Source: UBA7672 sp041398245 (lineage in GTDB: Bacteria > Pseudomonadota > Alphaproteobacteria > Caulobacterales > Hyphomonadaceae). From it: a stretch of DNA of 64,000 nt. The notes under the pieces are model-generated. The model saw only the letters and a program-made list of their open reading frames with translations. It searched no databases and was not told where the DNA came from. Below, in pieces: positions 16,317-29,772 of this stretch (positions are counted from its first letter, which is position 1; each line of letters opens with the position of its first letter). The stretch covers positions 186,001 through 250,000 of the forward strand of contig JAWKVC010000001.1 in NCBI GenBank assembly GCA_041398245.1, written 5' to 3'. The position numbers and the translations under genes were made by a program.

Positions 16317-16826
16317 CTAGAGCTGGTAGCGGATCTGGTCGGACCAGAAGCGCTCAAGGCGGGCCAGCGCCTTGTTCAGCTGATCGAGGTCGTCCGTGCG
16401 GACCGAGGCGGTCGGCTCGAGGGCCGAGGCCTGACGCTCGAACAGGTCCGCCACGCGGTTGCGCACGGCCTTGCCCGACGGCGTCAGCTTGAGACGCACG
16501 GTGCGGCGGTCGTCATTCGAACGCGACTGGAGGAGATAGCCGCCTTCCTGCAGTTTCTTCACGTTGTAGGACATCGACGTGCCAGCGAACGAGCCGCGGG
16601 CGCGCAGCGCCGAAGCCGGGGTTTCGCTTTCGCCGATCTCGTACAGCAGAAGGGCCTGAACGCCGGTCAGCGAGCGCTCACCGCTCCGTTCCAGGCTGTC
16701 CTTGACCACGTCGTGCAGGCGACGGTGCGCCTGTTCCAGGAGCGAGAGCGCCTTGAGGAAGGACTGCTCAACATTCTCATCGTGCCCGCTTTCGCGGACT
16801 TTCGCGTTCAACATCACCACCACCAT
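16317..16826 (-). CDS. MarR-family transcriptional regulator
   Basis: 169 residues. Winged-HTH dimer: LTGVQALLLYEIGESETPASALRARG then the recognition helix FAGTSMSYNVKKLQEGGYLLQSRS and the wing DDRRTVRLKLTPSGKAV. The N-terminal helix AHRRLHDVVKDSLERSG fits the dimer interface. It is divergent from a lysozyme-like gene with an AT-rich inverted-repeat region between them. Alphaproteobacterial MarR proteins of the LdtR type control cell-wall enzymes, so a similar role here is plausible, but that is inference. Confidence 0.93.
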   Translation of the reverse strand: MVVVMLNAKVRESGHDENVEQSFLKALSLLEQAHRRLHDVVKDSLERSGERSLTGVQALLLYEIGESETPASALRARGSFAGTSMSYNVKKLQEGGYLLQSRSNDDRRTVRLKLTPSGKAVRNRVADLFERQASALEPTASVRTDDLDQLNKALARLERFWSDQIRYQL

Positions 16827-16891
16827 CGTTTTTGTTTGCCGCTCTTGTCGGCTTGAGGTGAAGCTACACGAGCTTGGCTAAGCAATTCCTA

Positions 16892-16934
16892 AGTCGAACG
16901 AGTTTTCTGCAATTTTCGACTCTGCTTTGTTCGA
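16892..16934. promoter_or_regulatory. Possible operator between marR-like and lysozyme-like genes
   Basis: Inverted repeat AGTCGAA (16892-16898) and TTCGACT (16915-16921), with a third half-site TTCGA at 16930-16934, inside an AT-rich stretch of a GC-rich genome. The position between divergent regulator and hydrolase genes is typical for a MarR operator. No footprint or homologous site is known to me. Confidence 0.4.
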
Positions 16935-17059
16935 TTTTATCTTGGGCGATACTGTAATCGGAAAGTAAACGCGCGGGCCGCGCAACTGCCCCAACGGGCT
17001 TTACACGCTGGGGCCATATGGTTGTCTCCTTCGCTTCGATCCGGGACGGAGAACGGGAC

Positions 17060-17752
17060 ATGGCGAAGCGAAAAGGGGTCGGCGCCGGGATCGCCCTTGC
17101 CTGCGCGCTGGCGATGACAAGCCAGACCGGATGCGCGCCGCGATCCGCCGCCAGCGAGAGTGAAGCCGCGGCCAAGGCCGTGACACTGCCTGCAGCTCCG
17201 CTGGTTCCGGATGTCGAGGCCGACAGGGTGCCGACGGTCAACGGCGTTCCGATCGTGCCGCTGTTCGGCTTCGTGAACTTCCTCGACCCGCTAGAGCCGC
17301 GCCCCGTCTACAAGATGCCGGGGGAGTACAACACGAACCACACGGCCGTTCAGATCATCAAGGAAGAAGAGACGCTGCAGCTTGAGGCGTATGAGCTCGG
17401 CGGCGTCTGGCTGATCGGCTATGGCCATCTGATGCTCGAAGGCGAAAGCGACGCGATCACCGAGGACGAGGCGGACATCTTCCTGCGTGATGATCTGCAT
17501 TGGTGCGAAGGCGCCATCGAGCGCTACGTGACCGTGCCGGTGACGCTGAACGAGTTCAGCGCGATGGTGGCGTTCTGCTACAATGTCGGCTCGGGCAAGA
17601 CGCGCGGTTCATCCATCGTGAAGAAGGTCAATGTCGATGACCGGCCCGGCGCGGCGGACTCTTTCCTTCTGTGGAACAGGATGAATGGCGTCGTGATGGC
17701 CGCACTCGCCAAGCGGCGCGCGCGGGAACGGACGTTGTTTATTACGCCTTGA
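17060..17752 (+). CDS. GH24 (phage-type) lysozyme-like exported protein with altered triad
   Basis: 230 residues. The signal sequence with hydrophobic core (GVGAGIALACALAMTSQ) ends in TGC at Cys25, a weak lipobox. After a proline-rich linker the GH24 domain runs from about 90: EEETLQLEAYELGGVWLIGYGHLM, then ITEDEADIFLRDDL and NEFSAMVAFCYNVGSG. In the family pattern E-x8-D/C-x5-T the protein has Glu103, Glu112 and Leu118, so the Asp and Thr of T4-type lysozyme are replaced. It may be a divergent muramidase or only a binding protein. ATG 17060 has GGAG upstream; 17018 is also open. A small GC stem (16987-17013) lies just upstream. Divergent from marR. Confidence 0.82.
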   Translation: MAKRKGVGAGIALACALAMTSQTGCAPRSAASESEAAAKAVTLPAAPLVPDVEADRVPTVNGVPIVPLFGFVNFLDPLEPRPVYKMPGEYNTNHTAVQIIKEEETLQLEAYELGGVWLIGYGHLMLEGESDAITEDEADIFLRDDLHWCEGAIERYVTVPVTLNEFSAMVAFCYNVGSGKTRGSSIVKKVNVDDRPGAADSFLLWNRMNGVVMAALAKRRARERTLFITP

Positions 17753-17759
17753 GGTCGGC

Positions 17760-18422
17760 CTATTCGGCCGCCCGCGCTGTTCCCGCCACGATCTGGCGGA
17801 TGGCTTGCTCGAACACCTGCGGCGGTTGTCCGCCCTGGATCATCCAGCGGCCGTTGAAGATGATCGAGGGCACGGCGGTGATCCCGCGATTGCGCCAGAG
17901 CGCCTGTTCGCCGCGAACCTCCGCAATGAAGGCGTCGGACTCGAGAATCTCGCGCGCCTTGTCGCCATCGAGTCCGGCCGCCTTCGCGGCTTCGATCAGC
18001 ACGGCATGATCGCTGGTCGACTTCTGTTCGGTGAAGTTGGCGCGGAACAGCGCTTCCTTCAGCTCCATCTGTTTGCCCTCGAGGCCGGCCCAGTACAGCA
18101 GACGATGCGCGTCGAACGTATTCCAGATACGGCTGTCGGAATCGTAGTTGAACTGGAAGCCGAGATTTTCGCCGGCTTCGCGGATGGCGTTGCGCGAGGC
18201 CGCCGACCGCTCGGGATTGGAGCCGTATTTACGGGTGACGTGTTCGGTCGTGTTCTCGCCTTCGGGCGGCATGTCCGGGTTCAGCTCGAAAGGCTGGAAG
18301 TGGATGTCGGCCTCGACGAGATCGTCCACCTGGCCCAGAGCCGCCTTGAGCGACCGCAGGCCGATGACGCACCAGGGGCACGCCACATCCGAAATGAAGT
18401 CGATCCGCAGTTTTTCGGCCAT
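17760..18422 (-). CDS. DsbA-family oxidoreductase (FrnE-like)
   Basis: 220 residues, thioredoxin fold with inserted helical domain. The active site CPWC is at Cys15-Cys18 right after IDFISDVA, and the cis-proline segment AVPSIIFNGRWMIQGGQPP is near the C-terminus. No signal peptide, so it is cytoplasmic, like FrnE and 2-hydroxychromene-2-carboxylate isomerase relatives. The frame stays open to 18707 over the start of the divergent gene, but ATG 18422 gives the family N-terminus. It converges with the lysozyme gene and diverges from the hotdog gene. Confidence 0.9.
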   Translation of the reverse strand: MAEKLRIDFISDVACPWCVIGLRSLKAALGQVDDLVEADIHFQPFELNPDMPPEGENTTEHVTRKYGSNPERSAASRNAIREAGENLGFQFNYDSDSRIWNTFDAHRLLYWAGLEGKQMELKEALFRANFTEQKSTSDHAVLIEAAKAAGLDGDKAREILESDAFIAEVRGEQALWRNRGITAVPSIIFNGRWMIQGGQPPQVFEQAIRQIVAGTARAAE

Positions 18423-18530
18423 GTCGGAGCTCCTTTCGCTATCAATGTAGGGTGCATTGCCCGCTTCGGCCATGGCTGGCGTTGACAGCGGCAGCCTGCG
18501 ATAACCCGCTCCCTCAGGGAGACAAAAGAC

Positions 18531-19477
18531 ATGACCCGAGCCTTCGACACCCAGCTTGAGCCGATCGGCGCCGTGCTGGCCGGACCGTGGCGCAGGCCGG
18601 CCAACATGCTGCAGGAGCAGACCTACGATAACCATCTGTCGCTGCATGATGACGCCATGGCGCAGAAGCTGGGCTTCAAGGCCGGGCCGATCGAGGGACC
18701 GACGCACTTCTCCCAGTTTGCGCCGCTGGCCGAGGCGGTGTGGGGCGAGCGCTTCTTCACGGAGGGCTGCCTTCTGCGCACTATCGCAACATGGTGATGG
18801 AAGGCGAAGAAGTTCGCGCCTTCATCGAACGCGAGCCGGGCGAGGACCACGCCAAAATCTGGGCGACCAAGCGCGATGGCACGGAAGTGCTGAAGGGCAC
18901 GGCCTCCGTAGGCCTCAACGCCCCGCCGACGGCGCTGGATCTGCGACTCAACGAGCTGACGCCGCTGGAACAGCCCGTCATCCTGTCGGGCCTGAAGGCC
19001 GGCCAGCGCACCAAGCGGATTCCGATCCGCATGGACATGAACCAGCACATGGGCGCACTCTATCCCTTCTCGCTCGGCGACAAGCTGAAGAAGATCACCG
19101 AGCCGTCGCCGTGGTATGCGGGCGATGCAACGCCATGGGGGCGGCCTGTTATCCCGTTCGAGATGATCAGCGTGCTGCTGAACCATGTGGCGCGTCAGGA
19201 CGGTCTCAAGATCAAGGGGCCTGCGGTGGGCCTGTTCGCCGATCAGGAAATCAGCCTGATCAAGGGCCCTCTGCTGGTTGGCCAGGATTACGAGATCGAG
19301 CGTGAGGTTGTGGCGCTGTCCGGCAGCCGGCGGACCGAGAGCTACTGGATGCGCACGCGCGTCTATCTGCCCGGCAGCAGCGAGGTGATCGCGACCATGC
19401 TGCTGAACCACGCCACGCTGAAGGACTCCTATGCGCGCTACGCCGAGGACAAGGCGGAACTCTATCCCGAGGCCTGA
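18531..19477 (+). CDS. Hotdog-fold (MaoC-like) protein, frame broken near 18772
   Basis: Together the two frames encode about 315 residues. Frame 1 from ATG 18531 (good AGGGAGA site) gives MTRAFDTQLEPIGAVLAG...GFKAGPIEGPTHFSQFAPLAEAVWGERFFTEGCL. It then runs out at 18797, while the neighbouring frame continues SAHYRNMVMEGEEVRAFIE to the stop at 19477. At the switch the DNA reads TGC-CTT-CTG-CGC; one more T (CTT-TCT-GCG) restores a continuous protein. The N-terminal part looks like a hydratase/dehydratase hotdog domain, and the C-terminal part may be a second one. Substrate unknown. The single missing base could be a read error. Confidence 0.72.
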
Positions 19478-19727
19478 CGCGCAGGACGCCCCGAAGAACT
19501 TGCCCGCCGAACAGCCGTTCGCAGAAATTGCGCGTAAATCGCTTGCGGGCATAAGCCTGTTCGATGCGCTTGGCCCCGACAGCGCGTTGCTGCGGCAAGA
19601 GCCGTGCGCAGCCACGCGCCTGCGTGCATGTCCATGAAAATGATGCCGCAGCTTTGCTATTGGATTGAAATTCCGTGCCTAGCTGGTAGGCGCTCTGTCT
19701 CATCTAGTACGGAATGAGTTTACGCGC

Positions 19728-20143
19728 ATGTGGAAACCGGTCTTCCCCGGCACAGGGACTTCACGATCTCCTGTAACGAGCAACAGACGCCTGCGGCGTC
19801 GGCTTCATCGCCGATGTGAAGGGCCGAAAATCGAACGCCATCGTGCAAGCGGGTGGTCTGCAGATCCTGCTGAACATCGACCACCGTGGCAAGCGGTGGA
19901 GCCGACCTCCCGCTGGGCGATGGCGCTGGATCTCTGATCCAGATTCCCGATGCGCTGTTCCGCGACTGGGCGAAGACCGCCAAGGTCGACCTGCCTCCGC
20001 CGGGCGAATACGCGGTCGCCATGTGCTTTCTGCCGCAGGACGCGCCCGCGCGCGATTTCTCGCGATGAACCAATTCGCGGCCTACCTCGCCGTCGAAGCA
20101 GACGCTGCTCGGCTGGAAGCGATGCCGACCGATCTCACAGGCA

Positions 20144-20169
<26 letters not shown>
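19728..20169 (+). pseudogene. gltB: N-terminal part of gltB, scrambled by several frame changes
   Basis: Pieces of the glutamine amidotransferase domain are readable in alternating frames: DACGVGFIADVKGRKSNAIV with the catalytic Cys codon at 19792-19794, then GDGAGSLIQIPDALFRDW in a second frame to PARDF, FAAYLAVE back in the first, QTLLGW in the second, MPTDLTGIG in the first, and SMPVIKQAVIAKG in the second, which continues into the intact body. That is five or more shifts in about 400 bp. The peptides themselves are well conserved, which fits a low-quality sequence patch better than long-term decay. Confidence 0.75.
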
Positions 20170-24370
<4,201 letters not shown>

Positions 24371-24389
24371 AGTTCAGGGAGCTTCACAC

Positions 24390-25865
24390 ATGGGCAAGCC
24401 CACCGGCTTCCTTGAGTTCGAGAGACAGGACCGCGCCTACGAACAGCCGGGCGCGCGCAAGAAGACATACGCCGAGTTCCTGAAGCGGATGGACAATGGC
24501 GAGATCCGCACCCAGGCGGCGCGCTGCATGAATTGCGGCATCCCGTTCTGCCAGGGCACGGGAGCCGTGGCGCCCGGCACGCCGGGCTGTCCCGTCAACA
24601 ACCAGATCCCGGACTTCAATGATCTGGTCTATCGCGACCACTGGCAGGCGGCGCTTGAGAACCTGCACTCGACCAACAACTTTCCGGAATTCACGGGCCG
24701 GGTCTGCCCCGCGCCATGCGAAGCGTCGTGCACGCTGAACATTGTCGACACACCGGTCTCGATCAAGGCGATCGAGTGCGAGATCGTTGATCGCGGCTGG
24801 GACGAAGGCTGGATCAAGCCGCAGCTGGCGCCGCGCGGCACCGGCAAGCGTGTGGCGGTTATCGGCTCGGGGCCGGCCGGGCTGGCGTGCGCACAGCAGT
24901 TGGCGCGCGCCGGACATGCGCCAACCGTGTTCGAGAAGAATGACCGCTTCGGCGGCCTGCTCCGCTATGGCATCCCCGACTTCAAGATGGAAAAGCATCT
25001 GATCGACAAGCGCATCCGCCAGATGGAAGGCGAAGGCGTGATCTTCCGGCCGCGCATCCACATCGGGGTCGACGTGTCAGTGCAGCGCCTTCTTGACGAC
25101 TATCAGGTGCTGGTGATGGCGGGCGGCGCCGAGAAGCCGCGTGACCTTCCCATTCCGGGCCGCGAACTCGATGGCATCCACTACGCCATGGATTTCCTGA
25201 CCCAGCAGAACAAGCGCGTCGCAGGCGATAATGAAAAGACAGCCGCACCGGCCGGCACGATCTCCGCCAAGGACAAGCATGTCATCGTCATCGGCGGAGG
25301 CGACACCGGTTCCGACTGCATCGGCACCTCCAACCGCCACGGCGCGGCCTCGGTGACCCAGCTGGAAATCATGCCGAAGCCGCCCATGAAGGAAGACAAG
25401 GCCATGACCTGGCCGGACTGGCCGCTGAAGTTGCGGACATCGTCGTCGCACGAGGAAGGCTGCGAGCGCGACTGGTCGGTTGTGACGAAGCGCGCCATCG
25501 GAGAGGGCGGCAAGGTCACGGCCATCGTCTGCGCGCGGGTGGAATGGGTACGCGGACCGAAAGGCATGGAGATGAAGGAGGTGGAAGGTTCCGAGTTCGA
25601 ACTGAAAGCCGATCTCGTGCTTCTCGCCATGGGGTTCACCGGTCCCATCGTACCCGGACTGGTCGATCAGTCGTCGGCGACGCTGGATCCACGCGGCAAT
25701 ATCGCGGCCAACACGGACGATTACAAGACAAGCGCGGATCGCATCTTTGCTTGCGGCGACATGCGGCGCGGCCAGTCGCTGGTTGTCTGGGCGATCCGTG
25801 AAGGGCGGCAGTGCGCCCGCGCCGTGGACGAATACCTGATGGGAACAACCAGCCTGCCGCGGTAG
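24390..25865 (+). CDS. gltD: Glutamate synthase small subunit
   Basis: NADPH- and FAD-binding partner that feeds electrons to GltB. 491 residues, typical length. The N-terminal iron-sulfur cysteines are in ARCMNCGIPFCQ and VCPAPCEASCTL. The FAD Rossmann motif is KRVAVIGSGPAGLACAQQL (about residue 151 on), followed by GGLLRYGIPDFKMEK and the NADPH site HVIVIGGGDTGSDCIGT. The C-terminal FAD segment is RIFACGDMRRGQSLVVWAIREGRQCA. Nineteen bases separate it from gltB. Confidence 0.97.
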   Translation: MGKPTGFLEFERQDRAYEQPGARKKTYAEFLKRMDNGEIRTQAARCMNCGIPFCQGTGAVAPGTPGCPVNNQIPDFNDLVYRDHWQAALENLHSTNNFPEFTGRVCPAPCEASCTLNIVDTPVSIKAIECEIVDRGWDEGWIKPQLAPRGTGKRVAVIGSGPAGLACAQQLARAGHAPTVFEKNDRFGGLLRYGIPDFKMEKHLIDKRIRQMEGEGVIFRPRIHIGVDVSVQRLLDDYQVLVMAGGAEKPRDLPIPGRELDGIHYAMDFLTQQNKRVAGDNEKTAAPAGTISAKDKHVIVIGGGDTGSDCIGTSNRHGAASVTQLEIMPKPPMKEDKAMTWPDWPLKLRTSSSHEEGCERDWSVVTKRAIGEGGKVTAIVCARVEWVRGPKGMEMKEVEGSEFELKADLVLLAMGFTGPIVPGLVDQSSATLDPRGNIAANTDDYKTSADRIFACGDMRRGQSLVVWAIREGRQCARAVDEYLMGTTSLPR

Positions 25866-26074
25866 GCGCTGTCTCGTTCCAGCACGACGCGAGACGCCTG
25901 AGAGAAAACCTCTCACACCACCCAGTAGACGCGGCAAATTGCAGGAGTAAGGTCCGATTCAGAAGCGGACTCCCCTCCGCTTTGTGTAGAGGCCGACCCA
26001 GACGTGTTCGCGACCGCAGCATAAGGGTAACGCCGTCGCGAAGACAACGCCCGGGCGACATAAGCCGCGGACCG

Positions 26075-27895
26075 ATGAGGGTCGGTCACGCAAGCAGACG
26101 GGGGCGTGAATTGCAGGCTACGGACATCAGCCGTCCTGACTATTTCCACAAGGTTGTCGACTGCCAGTGGGCCTGCCCGGCCCACACACCGGTTCCCGAA
26201 TACATCCGGCTGATTGCCGACCGGCGCTACACCGACGCCTACATGATCAACTGGAAATCCAATGTCTTCCCGGGCGTGCTGGGGCGGACATGCGACCGGC
26301 CGTGCGAACCCGCCTGCCGGCGTGGCCGTGTGGAGGAAGAGCCTGTCGCCATCTGCCGGTTGAAGCGCGTGGCAGCGGACAACAAGGCCAACTTCGCGGC
26401 CCTTCTGCCAAAGGTCGCTCCGAGCAATGGCAAGAAGGTCGCCTGCATCGGCGCCGGCCCTGCCTCGCTGACCGTCGCACGCGATCTGGCGACGCTGGGC
26501 TATGAGGTTCACGTCTTCGACGGAGACGCCAAGGCCGGCGGCATGATCCGCAGCCAGATTCCCCGCTTCCGCCTGCCGGAGGAAGTGATCGATGAGGAGG
26601 TTGGATACATCACGGCCCTTGGGCCCGTGATGCACCTGTCACGAAGGATCGACAGCCTCAAATCCCTACTGACTGAAGGGTATGACGCGATCTTTGTCGG
26701 CACCGGCGCGCCGCGTGGGCGGGATCTCGAAATTCCAGGCCGGCTGGAGGCCGCAGCCAACATCCATATCGGCATCGACTGGCTGTCCAACGTCTCCTTC
26801 GAACACATCAACAAGATCGGAAAGCGTGTGATCGTCCTCGGCGGGGGAAACACCGCCATGGATTGTTGCCGCACCGCCCGCAGGCTGGGCGGCGAAGACG
26901 TGAAAGTGATCGTCCGCTCCGGCTTCGAGGAAATGAAGGCGTCTCCCTGGGAAAAGGAAGACGCGATGCACGAGGACATCCCGATCCTCAACTTCCTCGT
27001 GCCGAAAGAGTTCGTGCACAAGAACGGCAAGCTGACCGGCATGATCTTCGAGAAGGTGCGCGCCGAGCACGACGCGAAGGGCCGCCGCAAGCTCGTTCCC
27101 ACCGGCGAGCCGGATGAACACATCGAATGCGATGATGTGCTGATCGCGGTGGGCCAGGAAAACGCCTTCCCGTGGATCGAGCGCGGCATCGGCATGGAAT
27201 TCGACAAGTGGGACATGCCGGTCGTCCATCAGGAGACGATGCAGTCGACGATCCCGAACGTGTTCTTCGGGGGCGACGCCGCTTTTGGGCCGAAGAACAT
27301 CATCTGGGCCGTCGCCCATGGCCATGCGGCGGCCGTTTCGATCGACATGTTTGTCCACGACCAGGACATTACCCAGCGCCCGCCGCCGGGCGTCACGGTG
27401 ATTTCGCAGAAAATGGGCATCCATGAGTGGAGCTATGACAACGACATCGCCAACGATGCGCGGTACAAGGTTCCGCATCGCGACAAGGCGGTCGCCCTCA
27501 AGGATGTGAAGGCGGAAGTCGAGCTCGGGTTTGACCAGTTGCTCGGCTACAAGGAAGCGCAGCGCTGTCTCAATTGCGACGTGCAGACCGTCTTCACGCC
27601 AAAGGTCTGCATCGAGTGCGACGCCTGCGTCGACATCTGCCCGATGGACTGCATCACCTTCACCGAGGATGGCGAGGAAGCCGAACTACGCACGCGGCTG
27701 AAGGCGCCGGCGCATAATACAAGCCAGGATCTCTACGTCGCCGATGGCCTGCCCACGGGACGCGTCATGGTGAAAGACGAGGACGTCTGCCTCCACTGCG
27801 GCCTCTGCGCCGAACGCTGTCCCACCGGCGCGTGGGACATGCAGAAATACCTGATCGATATCACGCAAGCGGGACCTAAATGCCAGACTCGATAG
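26075..27895 (+). CDS. GltD-like FAD/NAD(P) oxidoreductase with C-terminal ferredoxin domain
   Basis: About 607 residues from ATG 26075 (the frame is open from 25811, but that stretch looks non-coding). An N-terminal iron-sulfur domain has WACPAHTPVPEYIRLI and TCDRPCEPACRRG. Then come the FAD motif KKVACIGAGPASLTVA and the pyridine-nucleotide site KRVIVLGGGNTAMDCCR. The C-terminus carries two 4Fe-4S motifs: CIECDACVDICPMDC and CLHCGLCAERCPTGAWD. It overlaps the next gene by 16 bp, so it probably links NAD(P)H to the 2-oxoacid oxidoreductase encoded there. It is not a second GOGAT subunit. Confidence 0.9.
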   Translation: MRVGHASRRGRELQATDISRPDYFHKVVDCQWACPAHTPVPEYIRLIADRRYTDAYMINWKSNVFPGVLGRTCDRPCEPACRRGRVEEEPVAICRLKRVAADNKANFAALLPKVAPSNGKKVACIGAGPASLTVARDLATLGYEVHVFDGDAKAGGMIRSQIPRFRLPEEVIDEEVGYITALGPVMHLSRRIDSLKSLLTEGYDAIFVGTGAPRGRDLEIPGRLEAAANIHIGIDWLSNVSFEHINKIGKRVIVLGGGNTAMDCCRTARRLGGEDVKVIVRSGFEEMKASPWEKEDAMHEDIPILNFLVPKEFVHKNGKLTGMIFEKVRAEHDAKGRRKLVPTGEPDEHIECDDVLIAVGQENAFPWIERGIGMEFDKWDMPVVHQETMQSTIPNVFFGGDAAFGPKNIIWAVAHGHAAAVSIDMFVHDQDITQRPPPGVTVISQKMGIHEWSYDNDIANDARYKVPHRDKAVALKDVKAEVELGFDQLLGYKEAQRCLNCDVQTVFTPKVCIECDACVDICPMDCITFTEDGEEAELRTRLKAPAHNTSQDLYVADGLPTGRVMVKDEDVCLHCGLCAERCPTGAWDMQKYLIDITQAGPKCQTR

Positions 27896-29772
27896 GTAGT
27901 GGCACGCTAACGCAGGCCGATACGGCAAAACCTCAACCTCTTGCGGCGATCAACGACTTCGTCGTCAAGTTCGCCAACGTGAATGGATCCGGCTCGGCAT
28001 CGGCCAACGGCCTGTTTGCGAAATCGATCATCCGCATGGGCGTGCCGGTTGCGGCGCGCAACATCTTCCCGTCGAACATCCAGGGCCTGCCAACCTGGTA
28101 CGAGGTACGCATCTCCGGCGATGGCCATCTCGGACGCCGCGGCGGCGTTGACCTTGCCGTGCCGCTCAATCCGCAGACGTGGGACGACGACGTGAAGGAG
28201 ATCAGCCCCGGCGGCTATCTCTTCTACGATTCGACCAAGCCGCTGCCGCCATCCAAATTTCGCGACGACATCCACGTTATCGGTGTGCCGCTGACGGCGA
28301 TCTGCAACGAGGCCTACAAGATTCCCCGCGAGCGGCAGCTGTTCAAGAACATCTGCTATGTCGGCGCGCTGTCCTGGCTGATCGGGATCGATCCGGATGT
28401 CGTTGAGCAACTGCTCAAGGAGGAGTTCGCCTCCAAGCCGAAGCTGATCGGCGCCAACCTCAACGCCTTCAACCTTGGCCGCGACTGGGCGAAGAAGCAG
28501 CTCAAGCCGATTGGTCTGCAGTTGCAGAAGTCGGACGCCGTCGGCAATCGCATTTTTGTCGAAGGCAACGCGGCGGCCGCCCTTGGCGCGGTCTATGGCG
28601 GCGCCACGGTGTGCGCCTGGTATCCGATCACGCCGTCCACCTCGCTGGCGGAAGCCTTCACCGGCTATTGCGAGCAGCTGCGGACAGGTCCCGACGGCGA
28701 GAGGAACTACGCCATCGTGCAGGGCGAGGACGAGATCGCCTCGATCGGTATCGTCGTTGGCGCCGGGTGGAACGGCGCCCGCGCCTTCACGTGCACCTCC
28801 GGCCCCGGCATCTCGCTGATGAACGAGTTCATCGGCCTCAGCTATTTTGCCGAGATTCCGGCCGTCATTTTCGACGTTCAGCGCGGCGGACCCTCGACGG
28901 GCATGCCGACGCGCACGCAACAATCCGACCTGTTGCTGGCCGCCTACGCCAGCCATGGCGATACGAAGCACGTGCTGCTTCTGCCGGCTGATCCGGGCGA
29001 ATGCTTCACCATGGGCGCGCAGGCTTTCGATCTTGCCGATCGGCTGCAGACGACGGTCTTTGTCCTGCTCGATCTCGATATCGGCATGCAGGAATGGCTG
29101 TGTGAGCCGTTCCAGTGGGACGACAGCAAAACACTCGACCGCGGCAAGGTGATGACGGCGGAGATGCTGGAGGCCGGCGCGTTTTTCGGCCGCTATACGG
29201 ACGTGGACGGCGACGGGATTCCGTTCCGGACCTGGCCGGGAACGCACCCCAGCAAGGGCGCCTATTTCACGCGTGGCACGTCGCGCAACCGTATGGCCGG
29301 CTATTCCGAAAAAGGCGTCGACTACCAGGACAACATGGAACGCCTGCTGAAGAAGTTCTACACGGCGGCCAGTCTTGTGCCCGGCCCTGTCATGCGCCCG
29401 GCGAAACAGGCGACGCGCATCGGCGCGATCTATTTCGGCTCGACTACGCCTGCGATGCATGAGGCGCTTGATGCGCTGGAAATGCAGGGCCACCACATCG
29501 ACGCCATGCGCGTGCGCGGTTTTCCGTTCAGCCAGGAAGTCTACGACTTCATCACCGCGCACGACGAAGTGTGCGTCGTCGAGCAGAACCGCGACGCGCA
29601 GCTGCGCTCGCTTCTGATGATCGAGGGCGGCATCAATCCGAACCGCCTGACCTCGATCCTGCATTACGACGGAACGCCGATCACGGCCCGCTTCCTGATC
29701 GACGCGATCGGCCGAAGGCTGGATGCCCACAGCGCCACGCGTCAGGTGACCGACAAGGCCAACAAGCAATGA
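27880..29772 (+). CDS. 2-oxoacid:acceptor oxidoreductase, fused gamma-alpha subunit
   Basis: 630 residues. The N-terminal gamma domain (about 20-190: FVVKFANVNGSGSASANGLFAKSIIRMG) is fused to an alpha (PFOR domain I/II) part from about 220: GGATVCAWYPITPSTSLAEAF, IVQGEDEIASIGIVVGAGWNGARAFTCTSGPG and QRGGPSTGMPTRTQQSDL. This architecture fits 2-oxoglutarate:ferredoxin oxidoreductase KorA, but the substrate cannot be read with certainty; other 2-oxoacids are possible. It overlaps the flavoprotein gene by 16 bp and the beta subunit by 4 bp. Confidence 0.92.
   Translation: MPDSIGSGTLTQADTAKPQPLAAINDFVVKFANVNGSGSASANGLFAKSIIRMGVPVAARNIFPSNIQGLPTWYEVRISGDGHLGRRGGVDLAVPLNPQTWDDDVKEISPGGYLFYDSTKPLPPSKFRDDIHVIGVPLTAICNEAYKIPRERQLFKNICYVGALSWLIGIDPDVVEQLLKEEFASKPKLIGANLNAFNLGRDWAKKQLKPIGLQLQKSDAVGNRIFVEGNAAAALGAVYGGATVCAWYPITPSTSLAEAFTGYCEQLRTGPDGERNYAIVQGEDEIASIGIVVGAGWNGARAFTCTSGPGISLMNEFIGLSYFAEIPAVIFDVQRGGPSTGMPTRTQQSDLLLAAYASHGDTKHVLLLPADPGECFTMGAQAFDLADRLQTTVFVLLDLDIGMQEWLCEPFQWDDSKTLDRGKVMTAEMLEAGAFFGRYTDVDGDGIPFRTWPGTHPSKGAYFTRGTSRNRMAGYSEKGVDYQDNMERLLKKFYTAASLVPGPVMRPAKQATRIGAIYFGSTTPAMHEALDALEMQGHHIDAMRVRGFPFSQEVYDFITAHDEVCVVEQNRDAQLRSLLMIEGGINPNRLTSILHYDGTPITARFLIDAIGRRLDAHSATRQVTDKANKQ

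Noticed and set aside
25811..26074. N-terminal extension of the GltD-like flavoprotein (88 codons upstream of ATG 26075)
   Set aside because: The codons give an Arg-rich, low-similarity string unlike the family N-terminus, and the conserved protein begins after 26075; treated as the intergenic control region after gltD.
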